NCBI RefSeq assembly: GCF_049059935.1
Contig: NZ_JBMGQR010000014.1
Coordinates: 1-64,000, forward strand
Reading direction: 5' to 3'
Length of the DNA stretch: 64,000 nucleotides
Source: JAURVT01 sp049059935
GTDB taxonomy: Bacteria; Actinomycetota; Actinomycetes; Propionibacteriales; Nocardioidaceae
Both the position numbers and the translations under genes were made by a program. Position 1 is the stretch's first letter. Each line of letters begins with the position of its first letter. Positions 7,826-15,768 of the stretch are shown piece by piece. The notes beneath the pieces are model-generated. The model saw only the letters and a list, made by a program, of their open reading frames with translations, made no database searches and had not been told where the DNA came from.

Positions 7826-8713
7826 GTGTCCCGCGAAACCACCCCCGAGAAGCCGCTGAACCTGCGGTCGAGGTCCGCCCTCGCGGGGCAGGCCGCGGCG
7901 GCCGTCGCGGAGGTCGAGACCGCGCTCGCACCGGCCCCCGACCGCACCGCGGCCGCGTTCTTCGACGTCGACAACACCCTGATGCAGGGGGCGTCGATCT
8001 TCCACCTCGCCCGCGGGCTGCACCGCCGCGAGTTCTTCACCGGCCGCGACATCGCCCGCGCCGCCTGGCAGCAGGCGTGGTTCCGCGTCGTGGGGGTCGA
8101 GGACCCCGACCACGTCGCCGAGGCCCGGTCGGCCGCGCTGGCGTTCATCGCCGGCCACCGCGTCGACGAGCTCGAGCGCGTCGGCAGCGAGATCTTCGAC
8201 GAGCAGATGGCGCACAAGATCTGGCCCGGCACGCGCGCCCTGGCCCAGATGCACCTCGACCGCGGCGAGCGGGTCTGGCTCGTGACGGCGGCGCCCGCCG
8301 AGATCGCCCGCACCATCGCCCACCGGCTCGGGCTCACCGGCGCGCTCGGCACGGTCGCAGAGAGCGTCGACGGCGTCTACACCGGCGCGCTCACCGGCCA
8401 GATGCTCCACGGGCCGGCCAAGGCCGACGCCGTCCGCGCGATCGCCGAGCGCGAGGGCCTCGACCTCGACCGCTGCTCGGCCTACTCCGACTCCGCCAAC
8501 GACCTGCCGATGCTGTCGCTCGTGGGCCACCCGTGCGCGATCAACCCCGACGCCCGGCTGCGCGCCCACGCGCGGTCGCACGGCTGGCGCGTCCACGACT
8601 ACCGGACCGGGCGCCGGGCGGCCAAGGCCGGCCTGGCCGTCGCGGCCGGCTCGGGCACGCTGCTCGGTGCGTCGGCGGCCGTCTCGGCACTGCGGCGGCG
8701 GCTGCGGGCCTGA
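7826..8713 (+). CDS. HAD-superfamily phosphatase, HAD-IB (SerB-like)
   Basis: 295 aa. HAD motif I is AAFFDVDNTLMQG, with the nucleophilic aspartate first; motif II is around VWLVTAAP; motif IV is AYSDSANDLPML. The HAD-IB family includes phosphoserine phosphatase and phospholipid-head-group phosphatases, so the substrate is not certain. An alanine-rich, possibly membrane-associating tail (AAKAGLAVAAGSGTLLGAS) ends the protein. The leaderless -10 at 7813 fixes GTG 7826 as start. In mycobacteria a SerB-type gene also lies near hemA (Rv0505c, from memory), so this may be part of the conserved block. Confidence 0.88.
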   Translation: MSRETTPEKPLNLRSRSALAGQAAAAVAEVETALAPAPDRTAAAFFDVDNTLMQGASIFHLARGLHRREFFTGRDIARAAWQQAWFRVVGVEDPDHVAEARSAALAFIAGHRVDELERVGSEIFDEQMAHKIWPGTRALAQMHLDRGERVWLVTAAPAEIARTIAHRLGLTGALGTVAESVDGVYTGALTGQMLHGPAKADAVRAIAEREGLDLDRCSAYSDSANDLPMLSLVGHPCAINPDARLRAHARSHGWRVHDYRTGRRAAKAGLAVAAGSGTLLGASAAVSALRRRLRA

Positions 8714-8716
8714 ACC

Positions 8717-8745
8717 GTGACGCAGGCCTCACCCCTGCGTACGAT
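8717..8745 (+). promoter_or_regulatory. promoter of the ECF sigma factor gene
   Basis: -35-like GTGACG (8717-8722), a 17-base spacer, then TACGAT (8740-8745), giving a leader of about 28 bases with GGAGGG at 8765-8770. CGCAGG (8721-8726) and CCTGCG (8734-8739) form a small inverted repeat within the spacer, which may be an operator or the end of the upstream transcript. Confidence 0.5.
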
Positions 8746-8779
8746 CGGCGGGACGACACCTCCTGGAGGGGCGAGCACC

Positions 8780-9493
8780 GTGATCGGGTCCTGGGGTCTG
8801 CTGCGCGACGCCGTGCTGCGGCTGCGCGCGCGCCCCGCCCTGGCCGACCACGAGCTCGACCTGCTCCTGTCGATCGCCAGCACCGCGTCCGGCGCCGGCG
8901 CCTCGACGGGTGGCGCACCCGACCCGTCGGACGACGACCCCGAGGCGCTGCGGCTGCGGGCGCTCGTCGAGCTCGCCCGCGGCGGGGACGCCGACGCGTT
9001 CGGCCACCTCTACGACCACTACCTGCCCGGCGTGTTCCGCTTCGTGTACTACCGGGTGAGCTCGCGGACGCTCGCCGAGGACCTCACGAGCGAGACCTTC
9101 ACGCGCGCCCTGCGCTCGATCGGCCGCTACGAGTGGCAGGGCAAGGACTTCGGCGCCTGGCTCACCACGATCGCCCGCAACATCGTCACCGACCACTACA
9201 AGTCGAGCCGCCACCGCCTCGAGGTGGTGGCCGACGAGGTGCCCGAGACCGCCCACGTCCAGCCGGGGCCCGAGGACGAGGTGCTCGACTCCATCACCAA
9301 CGCGGTGCTGATGGAGGCCGTCGCGGCGCTCCCCGACGAGCAGCGCGACTGCCTGCTCATGCGCTTCGTCCAGAACCTGACGATCGCGCAGACCGCCGAG
9401 GCGCTGGGACGCAGCGAGGGCGCCGTCAAGCAGCTGCAGCTGCGCGCCGTCCGCCGCCTCGCGCGCGACCTGCCTACGGAGGCCGTCCGGTGA
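8780..9493 (+). CDS. RNA polymerase sigma factor, ECF type (BldN-like)
   Basis: 237 aa from GTG 8780, which has GGAGGG 9 bases upstream; the open frame from 8717 would add an unsupported 21-residue extension. Residues about 55-75 lead into sigma region 2 (FGHLYDHYLPGVFRFVYYRV, AEDLTSETFTRALRSI). Region 4 is AVAALPDEQRDCLLMRF through ALGRSEGAVKQLQLRAVRRL. The roughly 50-residue N-terminal extension before region 2 recalls BldN-group sigma factors. The downstream DUF5667 membrane protein is the expected partner or anti-sigma factor. Target promoters are unknown. Confidence 0.85.
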   Translation: MIGSWGLLRDAVLRLRARPALADHELDLLLSIASTASGAGASTGGAPDPSDDDPEALRLRALVELARGGDADAFGHLYDHYLPGVFRFVYYRVSSRTLAEDLTSETFTRALRSIGRYEWQGKDFGAWLTTIARNIVTDHYKSSRHRLEVVADEVPETAHVQPGPEDEVLDSITNAVLMEAVAALPDEQRDCLLMRFVQNLTIAQTAEALGRSEGAVKQLQLRAVRRLARDLPTEAVR

Positions 9494-9611
9494 GGGCCGT
9501 CACCGCCCGTAACCCCGGGGCCGGGTGCGTCGTTGGGTGCGTGACGGGGACGAGCGGGTCCCGCACGCGACGGCACGGCGCGACGCACACCACGGGGCAG
9601 GACGAGCAGCG

Positions 9612-10727
9612 ATGAGACGGCAGCAACGCGAGCAGGCACGGGCCGACGCGCTCGCCCGCGCCCTCGACGGCCGACCCGTCCGCGACCGCACCCTGGCCGC
9701 CGAGACCGACGAGCTGGTGCGCGTCGCCGAGGCGATCCTGCGCGCCGAGCACCCCCAGCCCGACCCCGCCTTCGCCTCCGACCTGCGCGAGCGCCTCGTC
9801 GCCGAGGCGCGGACCTCGCTCGCTGTCGCGCCCCGCCGTGTCGTGCACGTCCGCCCCGTCCACGACGGGCCCACCGCCGTCGGGCACCGACGCGGCCGCG
9901 CGCTCGTCGCCGCCGTCGTCGTGGCTGCCGGCTCCTTCGGCCTGGTCGCGACGAGCGCCCAGGCGCTCCCCGGCGAGACGCTCTACCCCGTGAAGCGGGG
10001 CGTCGAGCGCGTCGAGCTGGCGACCCAGCGTGGCCCCGAGGGCACCGGCCAGAAGCAGCTGGAGCTGGCCTCCGAGCGCCTGGCCGAGGTCGACGCCCTG
10101 GCCCGCGACGGGGTGAGCGGGCGCGAGGCGCGTCTCGTCGACGACACGCTGGCCGACTTCAGCTCGTCGGCACGGGCGGGCTCGGTCGAGCTGCTCGGCG
10201 CCTACCGCGACCGCGGCACCGCGGTCGCCCTCGAGCGGGTCGACACCTTCACGCAGGACTCGCGCAGGACGTTGACCTCGCTGGAGGGACGCCTGCCCGA
10301 CACGAGTGCCGCGTCGTTCGCCGACGCCACGTCCGCGCTCAGCAGCATCGTCGCCGACACCACGCGGGTCTGCGACGACTGCGTGGCGGTCGTGCCCTCC
10401 ACCGGGTCCGACGACGACGCCTCCGCCGGCTTCGCCCAGCCCGCACCCACCGCGCCCACGCCGTCGGCGCCGTCGGTCGCCCCGTCCGGCGACGGCGACC
10501 AGCAGGTGCCGTCGGTCGGCGACCTGCCCGAGGTGGTGGTGCCGACCCCGTCGGCCACCGTGCCGTCCACGCCCACCCCGACGCTGCCGCGTCCCACCGA
10601 CCCGGTGGGCGGTCTCACCGACCCGCTGCTCGGCGGCCTGCTCGGGCAGAACCCCGACGGCACCACCGACTCGGGCCGGCCTGCGCTGGTCCCCGGGCTG
10701 CTCGACGGCCTGCTCGGCAACCGCTGA
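9612..10727 (+). CDS. DUF5667 membrane protein, candidate anti-sigma factor
   Basis: 371 aa. Residues about 1-60 are a cytoplasmic charged helical region (AAETDELVRVAEAIL). A single transmembrane helix (ALVAAVVVAAGSFGLVATSA) is followed directly by QALPGETLYPVKRGVERVELA, the DUF5667 hallmark. A helical extracytoplasmic part follows, then a Pro/Thr-rich tail of about 100 residues (APTAPTPSAPSV, PSTPTPTLPRPTDP) that may span the wall. The pairing with the ECF sigma gene 118 bases upstream supports an anti-sigma or signalling role, which is inferred. The start is ATG 9612; a GTG at 9525 in the same frame is possible. Confidence 0.75.
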   Translation: MRRQQREQARADALARALDGRPVRDRTLAAETDELVRVAEAILRAEHPQPDPAFASDLRERLVAEARTSLAVAPRRVVHVRPVHDGPTAVGHRRGRALVAAVVVAAGSFGLVATSAQALPGETLYPVKRGVERVELATQRGPEGTGQKQLELASERLAEVDALARDGVSGREARLVDDTLADFSSSARAGSVELLGAYRDRGTAVALERVDTFTQDSRRTLTSLEGRLPDTSAASFADATSALSSIVADTTRVCDDCVAVVPSTGSDDDASAGFAQPAPTAPTPSAPSVAPSGDGDQQVPSVGDLPEVVVPTPSATVPSTPTPTLPRPTDPVGGLTDPLLGGLLGQNPDGTTDSGRPALVPGLLDGLLGNR

Positions 10728-10740
10728 CCGTCCGCTCCGT

Positions 10741-10804
10741 CCGCGATCCGACGGGTTGGCGGGGTTCTGGGCGTTCAGAAACCCGCGAACCCTTCGGATC
10801 GCGG
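10741..10804. terminator. bidirectional terminator, 29-position imperfect stem
   Basis: CCGCGATCCGA (10741-10751) pairs perfectly with 10794-10804. The stem continues inward through GGGTT/AACCC, GCGGG/CCCGC and TTCTG/CAGAA, interrupted by only three single mismatches, and closes on the 6-base loop GGCGTT. It lies exactly between two convergent genes (stops at 10727 and 10825), so it probably terminates both. Confidence 0.75.
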
Positions 10805-10824
10805 GCGAGGTGCGGCCCCGACGC

Positions 10825-12063
10825 CTAGAAGAAGGGGTGCCCGCGGTCGACGAGCAGGGTGTAGAGCGTCTGCTGGATGGTCTCGCGCACCTGGTCGGTG
10901 ACGTTGAAGACGAGCATCGGGTCGTCCGCGGCGTCGGCCGGGTAGGCGTCGGTGCGGATCGGCTCACCGAACTCGATGATCCACTTGCTGGGCAGGGGCA
11001 CCAGGCCGAGCGGGCCGAGCAGCGGGAACAGCGGCGTGATGGGGATGTAGGGCACGCCGAGCAGGCGCGCGAGCGAGGGGACGTTGCCCACCAGGGGGTA
11101 GATCTCCTCGGCACCGACGATCGAGACGGGGACGATCGGCACCTGGGTGCGCATCGCCGCCGAGACGAAGCCACCGCGGCCGAAGCGCTGCAGCTTGTAG
11201 CGCTCCGAGTAGGGCTTGCCGATGCCCTTGAAGCCCTCGGGCCAGACGCCCGCGACGTGGCCGGCTCGCAGAAGCCGCTCGGCGTCCTCGTTGCACGCCA
11301 GGGTGGCGCCGGTCTTGCGGGCGAGCTGACCGACGAACGGCAGGTCGAACACGAGGTCGGCGCCCAGCAGGCGCAGGTTGCGGTGCGCGTGGTCGTGGAC
11401 GGCCAGGCCCGTGACGGCGGCGTCGATCGGGATGGTGCCCGAGTGGTTGGCGACGATCAGCGCGCCGCCCTCGTCGGGGATGTTGTCGGCGCCGCGCACC
11501 TCGACCCGGAACCACTTCTCGGCGACGGGACGCAGCGCGGCCAGCATGATCTCGAGCATCTGGGGGTCGAGGCCGAACGCGTCGATCTCGTAGTCGCCGC
11601 TCAGCCGGCGGCGCAGCGCGGCCACCATCTCGGCGGCGCGGCGCTCCCAGTCGTCGCCCAGCACCTGCTGCGCGCCGTGCAGCAGCGCCGAGAACAGCTC
11701 GTCGACGGGGATGCGGGGGCCTCCGCGCTCGTCGGCGGTGACACGCGGCTCGTGCGCGGCCGTCGTGGGCGGGACCTCGTCGACGACCACCTCGTCGGCG
11801 ACGGGCTCGTCTCGCGGGGCCTGCGGGCGCGGCACGACGGGGTCGGCGGCCGCGAGGTGCGGGACGTCGGCGGGTGCGGGGTCGGGCTCGGGGGCGGGCG
11901 TCGGTCGCCGCGTCGGCGCGGACCGGCGTCCGCCCGACGGGGCCAGCGATCGCGCCGCCGAGGACGGCGACGTCGAGCGGCTGCCTCGGCCGGGACGGCC
12001 GCGGGTGCCGATCGGGACGACGTCGGCCACCTCGGCCTCGTGGTGGGCTGCGGGGTCAGCCAT
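10825..12063 (-). CDS. PlsC-type lysophospholipid acyltransferase family protein
   Basis: 412 aa. The first 130 residues are low-complexity (Pro/Ala/Asp-rich). The acyltransferase domain follows, with NHSGTIPID (the HX4D catalytic motif), then VWPEGFKGIGKPYSERYKL (EG motif, acceptor binding) and PIVPVSIVGAEE. Such enzymes transfer an acyl chain from acyl-CoA or acyl-ACP to a lipid acceptor at the cytoplasmic membrane face; the acceptor here is unknown. ATG 12063 overlaps the upstream epimerase gene by eight bases. The epimerase-acyltransferase pair is conserved in actinobacteria (Rv0501-Rv0502 in M. tuberculosis, from memory). Confidence 0.88.
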   Translation of the reverse strand: MADPAAHHEAEVADVVPIGTRGRPGRGSRSTSPSSAARSLAPSGGRRSAPTRRPTPAPEPDPAPADVPHLAAADPVVPRPQAPRDEPVADEVVVDEVPPTTAAHEPRVTADERGGPRIPVDELFSALLHGAQQVLGDDWERRAAEMVAALRRRLSGDYEIDAFGLDPQMLEIMLAALRPVAEKWFRVEVRGADNIPDEGGALIVANHSGTIPIDAAVTGLAVHDHAHRNLRLLGADLVFDLPFVGQLARKTGATLACNEDAERLLRAGHVAGVWPEGFKGIGKPYSERYKLQRFGRGGFVSAAMRTQVPIVPVSIVGAEEIYPLVGNVPSLARLLGVPYIPITPLFPLLGPLGLVPLPSKWIIEFGEPIRTDAYPADAADDPMLVFNVTDQVRETIQQTLYTLLVDRGHPFF

Positions 12064-13024
12064 GACGTCCTCCGACGGCCGAGAGCAGGCCGGGAGAGAC
12101 GCCGTCGGCGAACTCCGCGAGGGTCTGCGGGGTGGAGTAGCGGGGCTCGTACCCGAAGATGTGGCGCAGCGCGGCGGTGTCGGCGACGCGGCCGTAGGTG
12201 AGGAGCCGGGTGAGCTCGGGGGTGAACCGCGAGCCCATCTGGCGCACCAGCCGGTACGTCAGCGAGGTGAAGCCGACCGACGGGAGCCGCACGAGCGGGC
12301 GGCCCAGCCGGCGCGCGGCCTGCGAGACGGTGGTGACGTCGTCGCCGACGACGTTGAAGGTGCCCGGGCGGTCCTCGAGGGTGGCCAGGCGGAGCGTCTC
12401 GATCGCGTCGTGCGGGTGCAGGAACTGCAGCCGGGGGTCGTACCCGAGCACCGCCGGCAGCGCCGGGAGGCTGAAGTACTCGCCGAACGCCGAGCGGACG
12501 GTGGGGCTGAGGATCGTGCCCAGGCGCAGGGTCGTCACGACCGTGTCGGGCCGGCGGCGCGCGAAGCCGCGGGTGTAGCCCTCGACCTCGACGGCGTCCT
12601 TGGGGAACCCCGAGCGGACGCCTGCACGCGGCGACATCGACTCGGTGAACATCGCGGGGTCGCGCGGCGAGGAGCCGTACACCGCGGTGGACGACTGGAG
12701 CACGAGCTTGCGCACGTGCGGAGCCGCCTGGCACGCGGCCAGGAGCTGCATCGTCCCGATCACGTTGGTCTCCTTGGCGGGACCACGCGTGCTCGAGCCG
12801 AGGTTCATGTGCACGACGGTGTCGACGTCCTCGACGGCGATCACCTTGCCGACGACCGGCGTGCGGATGTCCGCACGGACGAACTTCACGCCCTGCAGGT
12901 CACCGGCGGGCGGCAGCACGTCGAGGCCGACCACGCGGTCGACCTCCGGGCTGCCGGCGAGGGTCCGCGCGAACAGCGCACCGAGGTCGCGAGCGACCCC
13001 GGTGACCAGGACGACGCGACCCAT
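12056..13024 (-). CDS. NAD-dependent epimerase/dehydratase (extended SDR)
   Basis: 322 aa. The N-terminal Rossmann motif is VVLVTGVARDLGALFA, a G-x-x-x-x-x-G variant. Substrate-side elements include SSTAVYGSSPRD, which gives the Ser and Tyr of the SDR active site, although the usual YxxxK spacing is not clear. It sits between bS22 and the PlsC-type gene in one minus-strand unit. Annotated in relatives as a nucleoside-diphosphate-sugar epimerase. The actual substrate is not evident, and the acyltransferase partner suggests a lipid or glycolipid. Confidence 0.85.
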   Translation of the reverse strand: MGRVVLVTGVARDLGALFARTLAGSPEVDRVVGLDVLPPAGDLQGVKFVRADIRTPVVGKVIAVEDVDTVVHMNLGSSTRGPAKETNVIGTMQLLAACQAAPHVRKLVLQSSTAVYGSSPRDPAMFTESMSPRAGVRSGFPKDAVEVEGYTRGFARRRPDTVVTTLRLGTILSPTVRSAFGEYFSLPALPAVLGYDPRLQFLHPHDAIETLRLATLEDRPGTFNVVGDDVTTVSQAARRLGRPLVRLPSVGFTSLTYRLVRQMGSRFTPELTRLLTYGRVADTAALRHIFGYEPRYSTPQTLAEFADGVSPGLLSAVGGRHG

Positions 13025-13028
13025 GGGC

Positions 13029-13130
13029 TTACTTGCCCAGACGACGGCGCTGGACGCGCGTGCGCTTGAGCAGCTTGCGGTGCTTCTTCTTCGCCATCCG
13101 CTTGCGGCGCTTCTTGACTACAGAACCCAC
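13029..13130 (-). CDS. 30S ribosomal protein bS22 (AURKAIP1/COX24 type)
   Basis: A 33-aa highly basic peptide read from GTG 13130: it begins MGSVVKKRRKRMAKKKHRK, continues LLKRTRVQRRRLGK and stops with TAA. This matches the actinobacterial bS22 sequence almost residue for residue, as I recall it. It is too short for most gene callers. GAAGGTG precedes the GTG by about four bases. It leads the unit bS22-epimerase-acyltransferase, four bases before the epimerase ATG. Confidence 0.92.
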   Translation of the reverse strand: MGSVVKKRRKRMAKKKHRKLLKRTRVQRRRLGK

Positions 13131-13182
13131 GGGTCACCTTCACGATCGCTGGATCGCGCCGGGACGACCGGCGCGTCGCACC

Positions 13183-13188
13183 AGCCTA
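13183..13188 (-). promoter_or_regulatory. -10 box for bS22 operon
   Basis: TAGGCT on the minus strand. The predicted transcript would have a leader of about 46 bases that includes the GAAGGTG ribosome-binding site. No clear -35 box is seen. Confidence 0.45.
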
Positions 13189-13204
13189 CGGCCTCAGGCG
13201 CCAC

Positions 13205-13220
13205 AACCCCATTCGGGGTT
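13205..13220. terminator. short hairpin downstream of HTH gene
   Basis: AACCCC-ATTC-GGGGTT, a 6-bp stem with a 4-base loop. It lies about 150 bases beyond the stop of the excisionase-like gene and upstream of the bS22 promoter. The role as a terminator is inferred. Confidence 0.35.
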
Positions 13221-13366
13221 CGACCACCGGGACGAGGGACGCCCCGCCGGCACGGTGGACCAGCTGACGGGGGCAGGCGCCCGTCCGGCAAGGCGCCCCC
13301 GCGAAGGCGTACTGGTCTTGTACGTCGAGCGGGGAGCAACGCCGCCGGGCGGGATGCCTGGGCCCG

Positions 13367-13573
13367 TCAGCCGGCTTGGAAGTAGGACTTGCGGAGGTAC
13401 TCCTCGACGGCATGCTCGGGGACGCGGAACGACCGTCCGACGCGCACCGCCTCCAGGTCGCCACCGTGCACCAGCCGGTAGACCGTCATCTTGGACACGC
13501 GCATCTGGGTGGCCACCTCGGCCACCGTCAGGAACTTCACGCTGTCTGGCATCTCCCACGCCCTGTCCGACAC
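13367..13573 (-). CDS. excisionase/MerR-like helix-turn-helix protein
   Basis: 68 aa. Almost the whole protein is a winged HTH: FLTVAEVATQMRVSKMTVYRLVHGG, then VRVGRSFRVPEHAVEEYL. The C-terminal SYFQAG matches, as I recall, the mycobacterial Rv0500A family, and the neighbourhood (proC side, bS22, epimerase) agrees. It is likely a small DNA-binding regulator related to BldC; its targets are unknown. I start it at GTG 13573 because CCGAGGGG lies five bases upstream; the ATG at 13552 would have no spacing from its purine run. The ribosome-binding site falls within a hairpin. Confidence 0.88.
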   Translation of the reverse strand: MSDRAWEMPDSVKFLTVAEVATQMRVSKMTVYRLVHGGDLEAVRVGRSFRVPEHAVEEYLRKSYFQAG

Positions 13574-13580
13574 GCGCGCC

Positions 13581-13601
13581 CCTCGGGCTTCCCCCCCGAG
13601 G
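13581..13601 (-). promoter_or_regulatory. leader hairpin covering the HTH gene ribosome-binding site
   Basis: CCTCGGG (13581-13587) and CCCGAGG (13595-13601) pair perfectly across a 7-base loop. In the minus-strand mRNA the 3' arm contains most of the Shine-Dalgarno of the GTG at 13573. A -10-like TACCCT sits at 13625-13630, so the hairpin would be transcribed. Confidence 0.4.
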
Positions 13602-13727
13602 CTCGAACGGGCGTGTCTGATGTGAGGGTAGTGCCCGGTGTGACGTGTGCGAAAGCCGAACACGAATGTCCGCTCAGATCCGCGTCCGTTTCGCAGGAGT
13701 TCGGACCGGTTCGTCCCGCGTGGCGGT

Positions 13728-14906
13728 CTACGGCTGGGGGTCGAGCCCGTGGTACGGGAAGACCTCGCGGCGTGCGGCGGTGATGCAGCGGTCGAGCCAG
13801 CTGGCCGGGTCGTAGCCCGCGTCGAAGTCCTTGTAGGCGGTGCCCTGGCCGTCGCCGAGCGTCAGCGGGCCCGGCTTGCCGCGCAGCTCGGCGACGCGCG
13901 CCGACCACTCGGGCGGGCAGGGGGTGTCGGCGGCGAGCGGGGAGCCGGCGACGATCGACAGCAGGTGCGACCACGCCCGCGGCACGACGTCGAGGACCGA
14001 GTAGCCACCGCCACCGGTGGCGACCCAGCGTCCGCCGCAGAGCTCCTCGGCGAGGTCGGCGAGCGCCAGGTACGACGCGCGCTGGCCGTCGACGCTGAGC
14101 ATCAGGTTGGTGAGCGGGTCGTCCATGTGGGAGTCGCAGCCGTGCTGGGTGACGATCACCTCGGGCTTCCAGGCGCGGAGCACCGGCGGCACGACCGCGT
14201 GGAACGCGCGCAGCCACCCGGCGTCGACGGTGCCCGGCGGCAGCGCGACGTTGACCGACGACCCCTCGGCCCCGGGGCCGCCGACCTCGCTGGGCAGGCC
14301 CGTGCCGGGGAACAGCGTCTGCGGGCCCTCGTGCACCGACACGGTCAGGACGCGGGGGTCGTCGTAGAACATCTGCTGGACGCCGTCGCCGTGGTGGGCG
14401 TCGACGTCGACGTACGCGACGCGCTGCGCGCCGTGGTCGAGCAACCAGGCGATCGCGACCGCGACGTCGTTGTAGATGCAGAAGCCGCTGGCCACGCCGG
14501 GCATCGCGTGGTGGAGTCCGCCGCTGATGCTCACCGCGCGCGGCGACTCCCCCGTCCAGACCAGCCGGGCGGCCTCGAGGGTGGCGCCCGCGATGAGGGC
14601 GCTGGCGTCGTGCATGCCCGCGAACGTGGGGTTGTCGGTGGTGCCGAGCCCGACCGAGAGGTCGGTGTCGTCGCTGCTGCGGATCGCCTTGACGGCCTCG
14701 ACGTACGACGGGGTGTGCACCCGCGTGAGCTGCTCGTCGGTGGCCGGCTCGGGCACCACCGGGGCGAGCGACTCGGGGTCGAGCAGGCCCAGCTCGTCGG
14801 CCAGGGCCATCGTCAGCTCGACGCGGACGGGCGCCATCGGGTGGCCGAGGCCGAAGTCGTAGCCGGTGAGCCGGTCGTCGAAGACGATGCTCGCGGTGTC
14901 GCTCAT
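13728..14906 (-). CDS. acuC: acetoin utilization protein AcuC / class II histone deacetylase-like
   Basis: 392 aa arginase-deacetylase fold. Metal and catalytic residues are visible: GLHHAMPG (tandem His), YVDVDAHHGDGVQ (Asp and His ligands) and QHGCDSHMDDPL (third Asp ligand). AcuC-type enzymes deacetylate lysines; in Bacillus, AcuC reverses acetylation of acetyl-CoA synthetase (established), so control of acetate metabolism is plausible here. TAGTGT ends 7 bases upstream of ATG 14906, so the mRNA is probably leaderless. It is transcribed as a single gene; proC ends 33 bases upstream. Confidence 0.92.
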   Translation of the reverse strand: MSDTASIVFDDRLTGYDFGLGHPMAPVRVELTMALADELGLLDPESLAPVVPEPATDEQLTRVHTPSYVEAVKAIRSSDDTDLSVGLGTTDNPTFAGMHDASALIAGATLEAARLVWTGESPRAVSISGGLHHAMPGVASGFCIYNDVAVAIAWLLDHGAQRVAYVDVDAHHGDGVQQMFYDDPRVLTVSVHEGPQTLFPGTGLPSEVGGPGAEGSSVNVALPPGTVDAGWLRAFHAVVPPVLRAWKPEVIVTQHGCDSHMDDPLTNLMLSVDGQRASYLALADLAEELCGGRWVATGGGGYSVLDVVPRAWSHLLSIVAGSPLAADTPCPPEWSARVAELRGKPGPLTLGDGQGTAYKDFDAGYDPASWLDRCITAARREVFPYHGLDPQP

Positions 14907-14913
14907 GCGGTGA

Positions 14914-14919
14914 ACACTA
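14914..14919 (-). promoter_or_regulatory. leaderless -10 box for acuC
   Basis: TAGTGT on the minus strand with a 7-base spacer to ATG 14906 and no Shine-Dalgarno. Confidence 0.6.
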
Positions 14920-14939
14920 GTCCGCGCCCGTGACGGGCC

Positions 14940-15734
14940 TCACGCCAAGTCGCGCGACCTGTTCCTGGCGGCCTCGATCGCCGACAGGAACGCGGCGCGG
15001 ACCTTGTGGTCCTCGAGCTCGCGGATGGCGGCCGCGGTGGTGCCGCCGGGCGACGTCACGCGCTCGCGCAGGATGGTGGGGTGCTCGCCGGTCTCGCTCA
15101 TCAGCTTGGCCGAGCCGACGAACGTCTGGACGACGAGGTCGGTGGCCGTCGACCGTGGCAGGCCCAGGTGGACGCCCGCCTCGATCATCGACTCGACGAC
15201 GAAGAAGATGTAGGCCGGGCCCGAGCCGGAGATCGCGGTGACGGCGTCCTGCTGCTTCTCGGGCACGCGCAGCGTCTTGCCGGTGGCCGCGAGCAGCTGC
15301 TCGGTGCGGCGCAGGTGCTCCTCGTCGCAGTGGGTGCCGCGCGAGATCGCGAACATGCCCTCGTCGACGAGCGCCGGGGTGTTGGGCATGACGCGGATGA
15401 CGGGCGTGCCGTCCGGCAGCGCCGCCTCGATCGTCGCGGTGGTGATGCCGGCGGCTAGCGAGACCACGAGCGTGCCGGCGGGCACGACCGGGGCGATCTC
15501 CTCCAGCACGTCCTTCATGTCCTGCGGCTTGACGACCACCAGGACCGTGTCGGCCTTGGCGACCGCGTCGCGGTTGGTCAGGACCTCGACGCCGTAGCGC
15601 TCGCGCAGCTCGGCGGCGCGCTCGTCGCGGCGCTCGGACAGCACGATCTCGGACGGTCGGCGTCCGCTGCGCAGCAGACCTGCGACGAGCGTCTCGCCCA
15701 TCACGCCGGCACCGAGGATCGCGACCATGCTCAT
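14940..15734 (-). CDS. proC: pyrroline-5-carboxylate reductase
   Basis: 264 aa. It reduces delta1-pyrroline-5-carboxylate to proline with NAD(P)H. The N-terminal nucleotide-binding motif is MVAILGAGVMGETLVAGL. VMPNTPALVDEGM is the conserved active-site loop, and the C-terminal dimer domain has SGSGPAYIFFVVESMIEAGV and VTSPGGTTAAAIRELE, the ProC signature. ATG 15734 is used; ATG 15728 is equally possible, and CACGAT six bases upstream could be a leaderless -10. Next to proline dehydrogenase, so synthesis and breakdown of proline lie side by side. Confidence 0.95.
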   Translation of the reverse strand: MSMVAILGAGVMGETLVAGLLRSGRRPSEIVLSERRDERAAELRERYGVEVLTNRDAVAKADTVLVVVKPQDMKDVLEEIAPVVPAGTLVVSLAAGITTATIEAALPDGTPVIRVMPNTPALVDEGMFAISRGTHCDEEHLRRTEQLLAATGKTLRVPEKQQDAVTAISGSGPAYIFFVVESMIEAGVHLGLPRSTATDLVVQTFVGSAKLMSETGEHPTILRERVTSPGGTTAAAIRELEDHKVRAAFLSAIEAARNRSRDLA

Positions 15735-15768
15735 GGCGCCATCGTGGCACAGCGGCCGGCCGGGCCCC

